Below are positions 1 through 8,634 of a stretch of 64,000 bases of DNA, piece by piece. Made by a program: the position numbers and the translations under genes. The notes under the pieces were generated by a model that ran no database searches, was not told the DNA's origin, and was given only the letters and a program-made list of their open reading frames with translations. This stretch comes from an uncultured Agrobacterium sp. (GTDB lineage Bacteria; Pseudomonadota; Alphaproteobacteria; Rhizobiales; Rhizobiaceae). The stretch lies in assembly GCA_913777615.1 (NCBI GenBank), contig CAJYTK010000013.1, positions 62,001 through 126,000 on the forward strand. Direction: 5' to 3'. Position 1 is the stretch's first letter. Each line of letters begins with the position of its first letter.

Positions 1-113
1 TCGATGTGATCGAGGAGGACGGCAAGCCGGTCATCAACGACATACACCGCGTTGGCGACGAAGGTCGCGATTCCCTGCAGCAGGAGATGACCAACATCAT
101 CAAAGGCGAATAA
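1..113 (+). CDS. 3' end of an unidentified protein (partial)
   Basis: An open frame enters from the left edge (first full codon at position 3) and stops with TAA at 111-113. The 36 visible residues begin DVIEEDGKPVINDIHRVGD and end in NIIKGE. They are hydrophilic and show no motif I can name. A faint likeness to the end of MlaC-type periplasmic proteins (a GKP-x-I-x-D stretch followed by a helix) was noticed but is too weak for a call. The gene lies 76 nt upstream of trmJ on the same strand and could be co-transcribed with it. Confidence 0.6.
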   Translation, partial: DVIEEDGKPVINDIHRVGDEGRDSLQQEMTNIIKGE

Positions 114-189
114 GCCGTCTTTCGCGCCCGCTTGCCTTTGATTTGCGCGGAAAACTGTGCCAGTGAAGCCCAAAAAATGGAAGGCGACT

Positions 190-1023
190 ATGGCAGGTAC
201 AAATAGCGATCTCGAACTTATTGCCGAAGGCCCGGCCATCATCCTGGTCGAGCCTCAGCTCGGCGAAAATATCGGTATGGTGGCGCGTGCCATGGCCAAT
301 TTCGGTCTTGCCGAGTTGCGTCTGGTCAATCCGCGTGATGGCTGGCCAAGTGAGAAGGCCCGCGCTGCGGCCTCGAAGGCAGATCACGTCATCGATGCCA
401 CCAAGGTTTATGAGACCCTGGAAGACGCCATCCGCGACCTTAACTTTGTCTACGCAACGACTGCCCGCGAACGCTATGGTTTCAAGCCGGTGCGATCCCC
501 TGTCACTGCGACCGAAACTCTACGCGCCAAGTTCAAGGCGGGCGAAAAGACTGGAGTTCTCTTCGGTCGCGAACGTTGGGGACTGACCAACGAGGAAGTA
601 GCGCTTGCCGATGAGATTGTCACATTCCCCGTCAATCCGGCATTCGCTTCATTGAATATTGCCCAAGCCGTCCTGTTGATGTCCTATGAATGGATGAAAT
701 CCGGCATGGAGGATCTTGCGGAGACGGCGTTCGATTCCGTTCAGCAACGGCCTTCCACCAAAGCGCAGGTTTTCGGCCTGTTCGATCAGATCGAAGAGGC
801 GCTGGATGCGCGTGGATATTTTCATCCGGCTGAAAAAAAGCCGAAAATGGTGGACAATCTGCGGGCTGTTCTGTCACGGCGTGGTTTCACCGAGCAGGAA
901 ATCAGCGTGTTTCGCGGCGTGATCAAGTCGCTCGATGCCTTTCCGCGCCGCTGGCCGAAAGGGGCAGGCAAGGGCGCCGAAGGCGAGGGGACCTCAAAGA
1001 ATGGCTCTGGCGACAACGACTGA
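190..1023 (+). CDS. trmJ: tRNA (cytidine/uridine-2'-O-)-methyltransferase TrmJ
   Basis: SPOUT-class (SpoU/TrmH group 1) RNA methyltransferase, expected to 2'-O-methylate position 32 of tRNAs using S-adenosylmethionine. The knot motifs are present: [16 protein letters not shown] near residues 20-35 (motif 1), [12 protein letters not shown] near 122-133 (motif 2) and [16 protein letters not shown] near 145-160 (motif 3). The chosen ATG at 190 has GGAAGG about 6 nt upstream and gives 277 aa; an in-frame GTG at 157 would add 11 residues of poor character. The lysine/glycine-rich tail runs into murI, which starts 23 nt before this gene ends, so the two are probably translated from one message. The family call is firm; the exact tRNA target is inferred from the family. 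Confidence 0.93.
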   Translation: MAGTNSDLELIAEGPAIILVEPQLGENIGMVARAMANFGLAELRLVNPRDGWPSEKARAAASKADHVIDATKVYETLEDAIRDLNFVYATTARERYGFKPVRSPVTATETLRAKFKAGEKTGVLFGRERWGLTNEEVALADEIVTFPVNPAFASLNIAQAVLLMSYEWMKSGMEDLAETAFDSVQQRPSTKAQVFGLFDQIEEALDARGYFHPAEKKPKMVDNLRAVLSRRGFTEQEISVFRGVIKSLDAFPRRWPKGAGKGAEGEGTSKNGSGDND

Positions 1024-1834
1024 CGTTTCTCTATCCAAGCCGATTCTCGTTTTCGATTCTGGCATTGGCGGGCTGACGGTTCTGCGTGAGGCGCGGGTGT
1101 TGATGCCCGAGCGAGGCTTCATCTATATCGCTGACGATGCGGGCTTTCCCTATGGGGGCTGGGAAGAGGATGGTTTGCGCCAGCGCATCCTTACCTTGTT
1201 TGCTGACCTGCTCGAAACGTATCAACCGGAACTGTGCATCATTGCCTGCAACACCGCTTTCACGCTTGCAGGCGCCGATTTGCGGGAGGCTTTTCCCGAC
1301 ATGACGTTCGTCGGGACGGTTCCGGCCATCAAGCCAGCGGCAGAACGTACACGTTCGGGCCTGGTTTCGGTTCTGGCGACGCCCGGCACGGTCAAGCGGG
1401 CTTACACCCGCGATCTTATTCAGTCCTTTGCCTCTCAATGCCATGTCACGCTGGTGGGTTCTGAGAACCTTGCCAGAATGGCGGAGAGCTGGATCAGAGG
1501 CGAAACTGTCTCGGACGAGGCGGTGCTTGCTGAAATCTCGCCCTGCTTCATCGAGGACAAGGGCAGGCAAACAGATATCGTCGTACTTGCCTGTACCCAT
1601 TATCCCTTCATGGCAAATCTGTTTCGCAAGCTTGCGCCCTGGCCGGTGGACTGGCTCGATCCTGCCGAAGCCATTGCTCGGCAAGCGCGCCGCAAGGTAA
1701 AGGTGTTGCCGGGCGTGGACCACCCGGAAGGCTTCGATTTTGCGGTTTTCACGTCTGGTCGTCCGGATTTCACCACACGACGATTAATGCAGGGCTTCGG
1801 TTTGAGGACGGCGTCAGGCGAAGATCGCGCCTAA
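1001..1834 (+). CDS. murI: Glutamate racemase MurI
   Basis: Interconverts L- and D-glutamate in the cytoplasm, supplying D-Glu for peptidoglycan. The Asp-Ser pair of the substrate site is seen in [12 protein letters not shown] (D19, S20). The two catalytic cysteines are C83 in ACNTAF and C198 in ACTHYP, with His200 beside the second. The length (277 aa) is normal. The ATG at 1001 is preceded by GGCGAGGGGACC and overlaps the end of trmJ by 23 nt; a further upstream in-frame start at 935 would add 22 residues read from trmJ sequence and is rejected. The last residues are followed by an intergenic stretch without an obvious strong terminator. Confidence 0.97.
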   Translation: MALATTTDVSLSKPILVFDSGIGGLTVLREARVLMPERGFIYIADDAGFPYGGWEEDGLRQRILTLFADLLETYQPELCIIACNTAFTLAGADLREAFPDMTFVGTVPAIKPAAERTRSGLVSVLATPGTVKRAYTRDLIQSFASQCHVTLVGSENLARMAESWIRGETVSDEAVLAEISPCFIEDKGRQTDIVVLACTHYPFMANLFRKLAPWPVDWLDPAEAIARQARRKVKVLPGVDHPEGFDFAVFTSGRPDFTTRRLMQGFGLRTASGEDRA

Positions 1835-1996
1835 ATCCGCCGGTTTTGTCGGTCATTCGGATGTCCTTATCCGTTGATGTGACATTTTTGCACTCACAAA
1901 CCGTTGATTGATACAATTCGAGATTGAACCTCTTGCGGATAGACCGGAGCTGTGTCACAAAAATCAGGCCCGTAACTCAAAAACAGGAGGCGTTGA

Positions 1997-2101
1997 ATGA
2001 CCACATTTAAGCACACACGCCTCTATGGGCCCGTTTCCTCCGTATCTCCGGTATCTTCCGGACATTTGCTGCGCGGAAACCGACGCGGAATGGCGATTTA
2101 A
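1997..2101 (+). CDS. Candidate small protein, 34 aa, strong RBS
   Basis: A 34-codon frame inside the otherwise gene-free stretch 1835-2253 begins with ATG 6 nt after a perfect AGGAGG (1985-1990) and ends with TAA. It starts MTTFKHTRLYGPVSSVSPV and is rich in Ser, Val and Arg, with no membrane segment. I do not recognise it. It could be a small protein or a leader peptide, since it lies about 150 nt upstream of the small gene at 2254. The only support is the ribosome binding site. The rest of the 1835-2253 stretch shows nothing further that I can name. Confidence 0.4.
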   Translation: MTTFKHTRLYGPVSSVSPVSSGHLLRGNRRGMAI

Positions 2102-2253
2102 GCTTTTCGCTGCCTTGTCAGGCTTTTCACTATACATCACGGTGTGTCGACTAGTCTTCTGAACGCGTAGGCTTTTCTTCGCAGGCAGTTTCCGCACGCC
2201 TTTTTTCATCACAAGAGGACCTGGTTGCTTTTCTGCGCCGGGACGGATGACTT

Positions 2254-2490
2254 ATGTCTAAACAACAATCTTTGAGTGTAAATGATCTATCGAAAGCCGT
2301 TGACGAACTGGTTCGGACCTTTGGCGTTGGAGCCACCTTGAAAGCGGTGCTGCTTGGTATGCTGACCCGTCAGCGGACAAAAAATCATGCGGCGCACCTG
2401 TCGGATCGCATGAGACGCGACGTTGGCCTCCCTGTCAGAGAGCCTGTGCCGGGCGAGCCGCTCGTGCCGCCCTGGTTTCCGCGGTTCTAA
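2254..2490 (+). CDS. Small DUF1127-like protein, 78 aa
   Basis: A 78-residue cytoplasmic protein with no signal peptide. Residues 5-45 form a probable amphipathic helix region. The C-terminal part carries LSDRMRRDVGLP near residues 50-61, similar to the LSDRxLxDIGL signature of DUF1127 proteins. Short proteins of this family are common in rhizobia, and some bind RNA or act in phosphate/carbon regulation; that role is family knowledge, not shown here. The ATG follows GGGACGGATGACTT. The gene is convergent with the DUF2865 gene at 2756-3955, and the space between them holds several hairpins (separate entry). Confidence 0.6.
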   Translation: MSKQQSLSVNDLSKAVDELVRTFGVGATLKAVLLGMLTRQRTKNHAAHLSDRMRRDVGLPVREPVPGEPLVPPWFPRF

Positions 2491-2550
2491 AGCGATCTAG
2501 GCAAGAGTGCGACGCATCCTCGCGGTAAAGTGCGCTGGCGAACTGAAGCC

Positions 2551-2654
2551 GTCCACGTCGGTGGAGACTCTAAGTCATCGCTCGACGCTAAAGGATCGCT
2601 TAGTCAGAGGTCTCTCCGGTCAACGTCGGTTGGCTGGAGTTCCTCTGGCGAGGA
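2551..2654. repeat. Tandem hairpin element in convergent intergenic region
   Basis: Three short perfect hairpins follow each other: CCAC-GTCG-GTGG (2553-2564), CAAC-GTCG-GTTG (2621-2632) and TCCTC-TGGC-GAGGA (2641-2654). The first two share the loop GTCG, and their stems differ by a paired change (C-G to A-T). They also sit in the arms of a larger imperfect palindrome whose inner arms carry CTAAG (near 2569-2573) and CTTAG (near 2599-2603). There is no run of T after them, so this is not a standard terminator. It may be a structured RNA, a Rho-related 3' end or a dispersed palindromic repeat. The remainder of 2491-2755 holds no convincing gene. Confidence 0.4.
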
Positions 2655-2755
2655 GACAATCGTGTCGCGATCTTGCTTTCGATGTCTGCTTTTTTGGGCA
2701 GGTCGGCTTCCAAAACCACTGCATGCTTTTGCGGGACGTGCTTCAAGCCCTCACG

Positions 2756-3955
2756 CTATTCTTGCTGTGGCTGCGCGCCTTTCAATGCGGGATTTTTCAA
2801 GTCGATGCGGCTGGTTTCTTCCGGGAGGAATTGGGGACCGACAACACGGACCTTGCTGTTCTTCGGATCGTAATCGCGTTCTGGAACAGGGGCGGCCTTG
2901 GCTTCCTCTTGTGGGGATGCGGGTTGATCTGCAGGCTTTTTGGTCTCAGGCTGGGGAGAGGGAATGCGGGTGATGCCCGAGTAGGGCTGGGTAGACGGCG
3001 TCTCGTTCGAAGAGGAATGATTTGGCAGAGATTGAGGTGCGCTCGCCTGCTGCTCCTGCCGCTTCATTTCCTGATGATAGGCAGCCATGTTGCAACTGCA
3101 TGACGCAGAGCGCGAAGACGGCGAGCCGTTTCGGTAGGCGAAAGCGGTCGGCATCGACTTATAGGGCTGGCCGGTCTTTGCCGACACCATGTCGGAGCTC
3201 TCCTGTCCCACCATGGCATGATAGAAAAGTTCCGTTTCGGTTCCCGGGCACATCCGCTCGCATTGGGCCGCCTGCTCCGGGAAATCCTGCGGAGATGCAT
3301 TGGACGAGATCGGGAAGAAGGCCCCGTCGCATGTGCGTACACAAAGCGTCCTCAGTTCGCCTTGAACCTGTATGTCGGGACCGGGCGCATAGCCATTGCC
3401 CCAGCCATCATCGTCGCGGAGCGGGTCAGTATAGTCGCGCGGCTGTGTATCGGGCAGAGGATCTATTGAGGCATAATCGGACGGACCTCTGTCAAGGCAA
3501 CCTTCTGCCTCAAGTGCCGCCATGATGCGGTCTTGTCGGTCTGCGTCAACGTTGCGCCGTTGCGAAAGCGCATGATTGCGGTCTTGCTCGATCATGTCCC
3601 GCTCGACTTCGGCCTGCGTCAACGCATCGGTGATTTCCAGGCACAGATCGGTGTTGGGGTTGCCATAAACGATGACGCTGCCGGATGAGCAGCCATAGCG
3701 TCGCAGATCGTTCTTGATGCGGCGTATGACGAGATTCTGCTGCGTCAGCGCATTGGCGAACCGTCGCACCTCCGACGTGTTGCCGATGACCTGCGTGGAG
3801 TTTGAGGGTTGTCTGAGCTGCGCCTCAAGCGTTTCGCAGATGTCCTGTGCCTGCGTCGTAAGCGGGGCAACGAGGCAGGCGGCCAGCACAGAGCAGATAA
3901 GCCGGATGCTGCGTGGCGAAACAGGTAAAGCGGATTTATGCAGGCCGGTCAGCAT
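2756..3955 (-). CDS. DUF2865 domain-containing secreted protein
   Basis: A 399-aa protein with an N-terminal signal sequence (hydrophobic stretch near residues 14-36 ending in TTQAQD). A central Cys-rich segment reads LCVRTCDGAFFPISS, then CERMCPG and later SCSCN, which is the DUF2865 pattern of rhizobial envelope proteins. Before it lies a coiled-coil-like region; after it comes a long low-complexity tail rich in Pro, Gln, Ser and Lys. The function is unknown; the paired cysteines suggest a disulphide-bonded periplasmic domain. The ATG at 3955 has GAAGGAT about 8 nt upstream. It stands alone on the minus strand between the small DUF1127-like gene and the malic enzyme gene. Confidence 0.85.
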   Translation of the reverse strand: MLTGLHKSALPVSPRSIRLICSVLAACLVAPLTTQAQDICETLEAQLRQPSNSTQVIGNTSEVRRFANALTQQNLVIRRIKNDLRRYGCSSGSVIVYGNPNTDLCLEITDALTQAEVERDMIEQDRNHALSQRRNVDADRQDRIMAALEAEGCLDRGPSDYASIDPLPDTQPRDYTDPLRDDDGWGNGYAPGPDIQVQGELRTLCVRTCDGAFFPISSNASPQDFPEQAAQCERMCPGTETELFYHAMVGQESSDMVSAKTGQPYKSMPTAFAYRNGSPSSRSASCSCNMAAYHQEMKRQEQQASAPQSLPNHSSSNETPSTQPYSGITRIPSPQPETKKPADQPASPQEEAKAAPVPERDYDPKNSKVRVVGPQFLPEETSRIDLKNPALKGAQPQQE

Positions 3956-4100
3956 TCAGTCGGCATCCTTCTCAACATCAATCACGAACGCGCGCAGCAT
4001 GATTAAGTTCAGGATAGCATAGGGCTGTGCCGCAATGCGGCAACAGCAGTTTCAAAATTGCGTTAATTGGAAATCACGCAATGTCGGGCGGCCAAAGTCC

Positions 4101-6419
4101 TCACGCAGAGGGATGAGACGCCTGCACGGCGGCGAGCGCTGCCATATTGACCACACCGCGAGACGTGACGGTCGGTGACAGGATGTGGGCCGGAAGCGCG
4201 GTACCGAGCAGGATCGGGCCGACATGCAGTCCTTCCGTCATGGTGCGAACGATGCCAAGCGAGATATTGGCCGAATCGAGGTTCGGAAACACCAGGAGGT
4301 TCGCTTCGCCGGAAAGCGCGCTGTTCGGCATGGCGCGTTTGCGCAGAATTTCCGAAAGCGCTGAGCCACCCTGCATTTCGCCATCGATTTCCAGATGCGG
4401 CGCTGCATCGCGAACGAGTTGCAATGCAGCGCGCATCTTGCGGGCGCTGGCAGAATCACGCGATCCGAAGTTTGAATGGCTGGCAAGCGCGATCTTTGGC
4501 GTGATGCCGAAGCGCTTGATTTCCTTGGCCGCCAGCATCGCCATCTCGGCAATGTCTTCAGAGCTTGGATCGTAGTTGACGAAGGTGTCCGTCATGAACA
4601 GCGCGCCGCGCTGCGTGATCAGCAGACTGAGGCCAGCGAAGGACTGCACGCCTTCTTGCTTGCCGATGATCTGGTTCACGTCACGCAAGTGCCGGTCGAA
4701 CCGGCCTTCAAGACCGCAGATCAACGCATCCGCCTCGCCGCGCTTGACGGAAAGCGCGCCGATGACCGTGCTGTTTGTGCGTATGATCGTGCGGGCTGCT
4801 TCCGGATTGATGCCGGCGCGACCGACAAGCGCGAAGTAGTCGTCGACATATTCACGGTAGCGCGGATCGTCTTCGGGATTGACGACGGCGAAATCGGCAT
4901 TCGGACGAATGCGCAGGCCAAAGCGCTTCAGGCGCGTTTCGATAATCTGCGGACGCCCGATCAGGATCGGAACACCTGTTCCTTCTTCGAGGAGAACCTG
5001 GGCTGCGCGCAGCACGCGCTCGTCTTCGCCCTCCGCAAAGATGATGCGCTTCTTTTCCGCGCTCTTGGCGCTGTTGAAGATCGGCTTCATGATGAAGCCG
5101 GAGCGCCACACGAACCGGTTCAGCTGGTCGAGATAGGCGTCGAAATCCGTGATCGGTCGCGAAGCGACACCGCTTGCGGCAGCCGCGCGGGCAACCGCCG
5201 GCGCGATACGCAGGATAAGACGCGGATCGAAAGGTGACGGAATGAGGTAGTTCGGGCCGAAGACCGGAGTTTCCTCGCTGTAGGCCTTGGCCGCGACTTC
5301 GGAGACTTCCTCGCGGGCCAATTCGGCGATGGCGCGAACGGCTGCCATTTTCATTTCTTCATTGATGCTGGTTGCGCCACAATCCAGCGCACCGCGGAAG
5401 ATGTAAGGGAAGCAGAGGACGTTATTGACCTGGTTCGGGAAGTCGGAACGGCCCGTGCAGATCATCGCGTCAGGGCGGGCAGCGCGCGCTTCATCCGGCA
5501 TGATCTCAGGCTTTGGGTTGGCCAATGCCAGAATCAGCGGCTTTTCCGCCATCTTGGCCAGAAGCTCGGGCTTGAGAACGCCAGCAGCCGACAGACCAAG
5601 GAAAACATCGGCGCCTTCGATGGATTCGGCCAGCACGCGCTTGTCGGTCTTTTGCGCGTAGATTTCCTTCCATTCGTCCATCAGCGTGTTGCGGCCTTCG
5701 TAGACGAGGCCCTCAATATCATGGACCCAGATGTTTTCCCGCTTTGCGCCCATCTCAACAAGTAGGTTGAGGCAGGCGAGAGCCGCTGCACCGGCACCGG
5801 AGGCAACGATCTTGACGTCGGAAAGAGACTTGCCTGCAAGTTCCAGAGCATTGGTCACGGCTGCGGCAACGATGATGGCCGTACCATGCTGATCGTCGTG
5901 GAAGACCGGGATGTTCATCTTAGCGCGCAGCTGGCGCTCGACTTCGAAACACTCCGGCGCCTTGATATCTTCGAGATTGATACCGCCAAAGGTCGGCTCC
6001 AGCGCCGAAATGGTAGACACCATGTCGTTGATGCCGGGCGCCTCGATTTCGATATCGAAGACGTCGATGCCGGCGAATTTCTTGAAGAGGACGGCTTTGC
6101 CTTCCATGACGGGCTTTGATGCCAACGGCCCGATATTGCCCAGACCGAGGACGGCGGTGCCGTTGGAAATCACCGCCACAAGGTTGGCGCGTGCGGTATA
6201 TTCCGCTGCCGTTTCAGGATTCTCATGGATAGCAAGACACGGGGCTGCGACCCCTGGCGAATAGGCAAGTGCCAGATCTCGCTGGTTGCCGAGCGGTTTG
6301 GATGCTTGGATTTCAAGTTTTCCGGGGCGAGGATAGCGGTGGTAGAAAAGCGCCTGCTCATCCAGATCCGCATTGCTCGTGCTCTTGCTTGGCGTCGTGC
6401 CCTTGTCCTGAGAACTCAT
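4101..6419 (-). CDS. maeB: Malic enzyme with C-terminal phosphotransacetylase-like domain
   Basis: Oxidatively decarboxylates malate to pyruvate with reduction of NAD(P)+. The 772-aa protein has the two-part layout of rhizobial Dme/Tme enzymes. Residues about 20-430 form the malic enzyme part, seen in [32 protein letters not shown], the metal-site segment [11 protein letters not shown] and the nucleotide-binding stretch [18 protein letters not shown]. Residues about 445-770 form a phosphotransacetylase-like domain ([20 protein letters not shown], and [19 protein letters not shown] near the end). That second domain is usually regulatory rather than catalytic in this family. The NAD versus NADP preference (dme or tme type) cannot be read by eye. 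The ATG at 6419 (MSSQDKG) is preferred over an extension starting at 6467. Confidence 0.93.
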   Translation of the reverse strand: MSSQDKGTTPSKSTSNADLDEQALFYHRYPRPGKLEIQASKPLGNQRDLALAYSPGVAAPCLAIHENPETAAEYTARANLVAVISNGTAVLGLGNIGPLASKPVMEGKAVLFKKFAGIDVFDIEIEAPGINDMVSTISALEPTFGGINLEDIKAPECFEVERQLRAKMNIPVFHDDQHGTAIIVAAAVTNALELAGKSLSDVKIVASGAGAAALACLNLLVEMGAKRENIWVHDIEGLVYEGRNTLMDEWKEIYAQKTDKRVLAESIEGADVFLGLSAAGVLKPELLAKMAEKPLILALANPKPEIMPDEARAARPDAMICTGRSDFPNQVNNVLCFPYIFRGALDCGATSINEEMKMAAVRAIAELAREEVSEVAAKAYSEETPVFGPNYLIPSPFDPRLILRIAPAVARAAAASGVASRPITDFDAYLDQLNRFVWRSGFIMKPIFNSAKSAEKKRIIFAEGEDERVLRAAQVLLEEGTGVPILIGRPQIIETRLKRFGLRIRPNADFAVVNPEDDPRYREYVDDYFALVGRAGINPEAARTIIRTNSTVIGALSVKRGEADALICGLEGRFDRHLRDVNQIIGKQEGVQSFAGLSLLITQRGALFMTDTFVNYDPSSEDIAEMAMLAAKEIKRFGITPKIALASHSNFGSRDSASARKMRAALQLVRDAAPHLEIDGEMQGGSALSEILRKRAMPNSALSGEANLLVFPNLDSANISLGIVRTMTEGLHVGPILLGTALPAHILSPTVTSRGVVNMAALAAVQASHPSA

Positions 6420-6650
6420 CTTTTCACCGCTTATTTCAATTATCGTGAAGGTCTTTGCATACAACAAACATACCGGTGGTACAGCCGTTTATTTGGCGGG
6501 TGGTATGCAAAAGCGTAAATGTCGCTATTCGCAAAAAGCCAGGACCCCGGCCATCGAAGTGCCGCTTTGTCATCTTGCTGAAACACGAGTCTGGTTTTCC
6601 AAGAGCTGAAAGATTTCCAAACGCCTTTCCTGAGACGAGGGGACGAATTC

Positions 6651-7481
6651 ATGGCTGCTGAGACCGAAACCAGACACTTCCGGACGCTCTTCATTTCCGA
6701 TGTGCATCTTGGCTCGAAAGCAGCCAAGACGGATTTTCTCTTGGACTTTCTGAAGTATCACGAGGCGGATACGATCGTTCTCGTCGGTGATATCATCGAT
6801 GGTTGGCGTCTTCGGCGCAGCTGGTACTGGCCGCAGGGCTGCAACGACGTAGTCCAGAAGCTTCTGCGCAAAGCGCGTAAGGGTGCGCGCATCGTCTACA
6901 TTCCCGGAAACCATGACGAATTCCTGCGCGAATTCCCCGGTACGCATTTCGGCGGCATCGAAGTCGCCGAGCGCATGATCCATGAGGCTGCAGATGGACG
7001 AAAATATCTCGTGCTGCATGGAGACGAGTTTGATGTCGTGGTGCGCAATGCGCGTCTTCTCGCCTATCTTGGTGACTGGGCTTACGATGCCGCCATTGCC
7101 GTTAATGTCGCCATTGCTGCCGTGCGCCGCCGCATTGGCCTGCCATATTGGTCTTTTTCGGCCTGGGCAAAGCTGCAGGTGAAGCACGCGGTGAACTTCA
7201 TCGGTGAGTTCCAGCGCGTCGTGGCGGATGAGGCGCGCCGCAACAAGGTGGATGGCGTGATCTGCGGTCATATTCACCATGCAGTGATGGAGGATATCGA
7301 CGGTATCCGCTACATCAACACCGGCGACTGGGTGGAAAGCTGCACGGCGATTGCCGAAAACATGGACGGCACCTTCGAACTTATCACTTGGATGCAGACC
7401 AGCGACAAAACCGTAGAGCCAAAGCTTGGCCAGTTGGAGCCGGTCGCATTTCCCAAGATGATCAGTTCGAAAGCCGCATAA
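6651..7481 (+). CDS. LpxH-like metallophosphoesterase
   Basis: A 276-aa calcineurin-type phosphoesterase of the UDP-2,3-diacylglucosamine diphosphatase (LpxH-like) group. The metal-binding motifs appear in order: ISDVHLG near residue 17, GDIIDGW near 46, GNHDE near 86, HGDEFD near 121 and CGHIHHA near 205. The substrate-capping region between the last two is hydrophobic and may touch the membrane. The window also encodes LpxI, which catalyses the same step of lipid A synthesis in alphaproteobacteria, so this protein may have another envelope substrate; that is inference. The ATG at 6651 follows GACGAGGGGACGAATTC. It is transcribed away from the malic enzyme gene. Confidence 0.85.
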   Translation: MAAETETRHFRTLFISDVHLGSKAAKTDFLLDFLKYHEADTIVLVGDIIDGWRLRRSWYWPQGCNDVVQKLLRKARKGARIVYIPGNHDEFLREFPGTHFGGIEVAERMIHEAADGRKYLVLHGDEFDVVVRNARLLAYLGDWAYDAAIAVNVAIAAVRRRIGLPYWSFSAWAKLQVKHAVNFIGEFQRVVADEARRNKVDGVICGHIHHAVMEDIDGIRYINTGDWVESCTAIAENMDGTFELITWMQTSDKTVEPKLGQLEPVAFPKMISSKAA

Positions 7482-7505
7482 GAAGGTCTTCCGCGGCTCG
7501 CGTTT

Positions 7506-8489
7506 TTATCCCCAAAGTTCCGGCCGCGGAGGATGTACGAGCGATCCTTCATAGACAAGACTTGGTTCGCGTTCCCTTGCAAGCAGCAGCGGACCGTCGA
7601 GATCTGCGAACGCCGCATCCTGAGCCAGTAAAACGGCGGGCGCCATGGCGAGAGATGTGCCCAGCATGCAGCCAACCATGATCGTGTAGCCCAGCCGTTC
7701 GGCCTCCTGTTTCATCACGATCGCTTCTGTAAGACCACCTGTTTTGTCGAGCTTGATATTGATCGCGTCGTAACGATCTTTCAGCGACGCCAGATCCTTT
7801 GTCAGATGAACGCTTTCATCGGCGCAGATCGCCACAGGGCGGCGGATTTTCGCCAGAATATCGTCTTTACCAGCAGGCAGAGGTTGTTCGATGAGAGAGA
7901 TTTCGAGTTCCGCGGCAATAGCCATGTGGCGCTCGATATTGTCTTCATCCCATCCTTCGTTTGCATCCACGATGATTTTCGCGTCAGGCGCCGCCGCACG
8001 GACGGCGCGCAGTCGAGCCTCGTCATCCTGCGTTCCCGTCTTGATTTTCAGCAAGGGGCGATGGGCGTTTTCTCTGGTCTTCGCCGCCATGGTTTCCGCA
8101 TCCGCGAGCGAAATCGTATAGGCAGTCAGAATCGGCTTTGGCGGCGCAGGAAGAATGAGCGAGGAGGCAGGTTGACCCGTGAGCTTTGCGTCCAAGTCCC
8201 ATAAAGCGCAATCCACGGCGTTGCGCGCGGCGCCCGGTTTCATCGCCTGCTGCAGGTGTTGTCTGTCCAGGCCCGATGCAATTGCTTTTGCGGCCGCGTC
8301 GATATCTGCCAGAACCCCTTCTATCGTCTCGCCATAGCGGGCATAGGGTACGCATTCGCCCTGACCTTTGATGCCATCCTGCGTAATAGCGCAGGTGACG
8401 ACGTGGATTTCCGTGCGGCTTCCCCGGGAAATGGTGAAGCTTCCTGCAACTGGAAAGGTATGTGCTGTGGCTTCGAGGTAACGGCCCAT
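7506..8489 (-). CDS. dgcA: Enolase-superfamily racemase/epimerase (DgcA or dipeptide epimerase type)
   Basis: A 327-aa member of the muconate lactonising group of the enolase superfamily. The catalytic lysine pair region reads LLKIKTG, the metal ligands lie in VDANEGW, LIEQPLP and CADES, and the distal lysine is in NIKLDKTGGL. Members with this pattern include L-Ala-D/L-Glu epimerase and N-acetyl-D-glutamate racemase DgcA, which acts with DgcN in D-glutamate catabolism. No dgcN-like gene is adjacent, so the specific function stays open. The gene converges with the LpxH-like gene, 24 nt away. It starts at 8489 after AAGGCAATTTTT. Confidence 0.8.
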   Translation of the reverse strand: MGRYLEATAHTFPVAGSFTISRGSRTEIHVVTCAITQDGIKGQGECVPYARYGETIEGVLADIDAAAKAIASGLDRQHLQQAMKPGAARNAVDCALWDLDAKLTGQPASSLILPAPPKPILTAYTISLADAETMAAKTRENAHRPLLKIKTGTQDDEARLRAVRAAAPDAKIIVDANEGWDEDNIERHMAIAAELEISLIEQPLPAGKDDILAKIRRPVAICADESVHLTKDLASLKDRYDAINIKLDKTGGLTEAIVMKQEAERLGYTIMVGCMLGTSLAMAPAVLLAQDAAFADLDGPLLLAREREPSLVYEGSLVHPPRPELWG

Positions 8490-8634
8490 AAAAATTGCCT
8501 TATAGTTGGGGGTAAATGCGTGGAACCCGCAAAATTTCTATCCATTTACGGAGCACCGCTGTGGCTTGCTGGTCCGGCAAACGATATGAATCGTTAAGAG
8601 AATCTTTCAATAAGCTGCATTCGCGCGGAGAAAT

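Noticed and set aside
935-1000. Upstream in-frame start for murI
   Set aside because: Would add 22 basic residues read out of frame from trmJ; the ATG at 1001 has a good ribosome site and gives the normal MurI N-terminus.
2507-3103. A 198-codon plus-strand frame through the hairpin region into the DUF2865 gene
   Set aside because: Overlaps a recognised gene on the other strand, and its sequence contains hairpin-derived residues without any motif.
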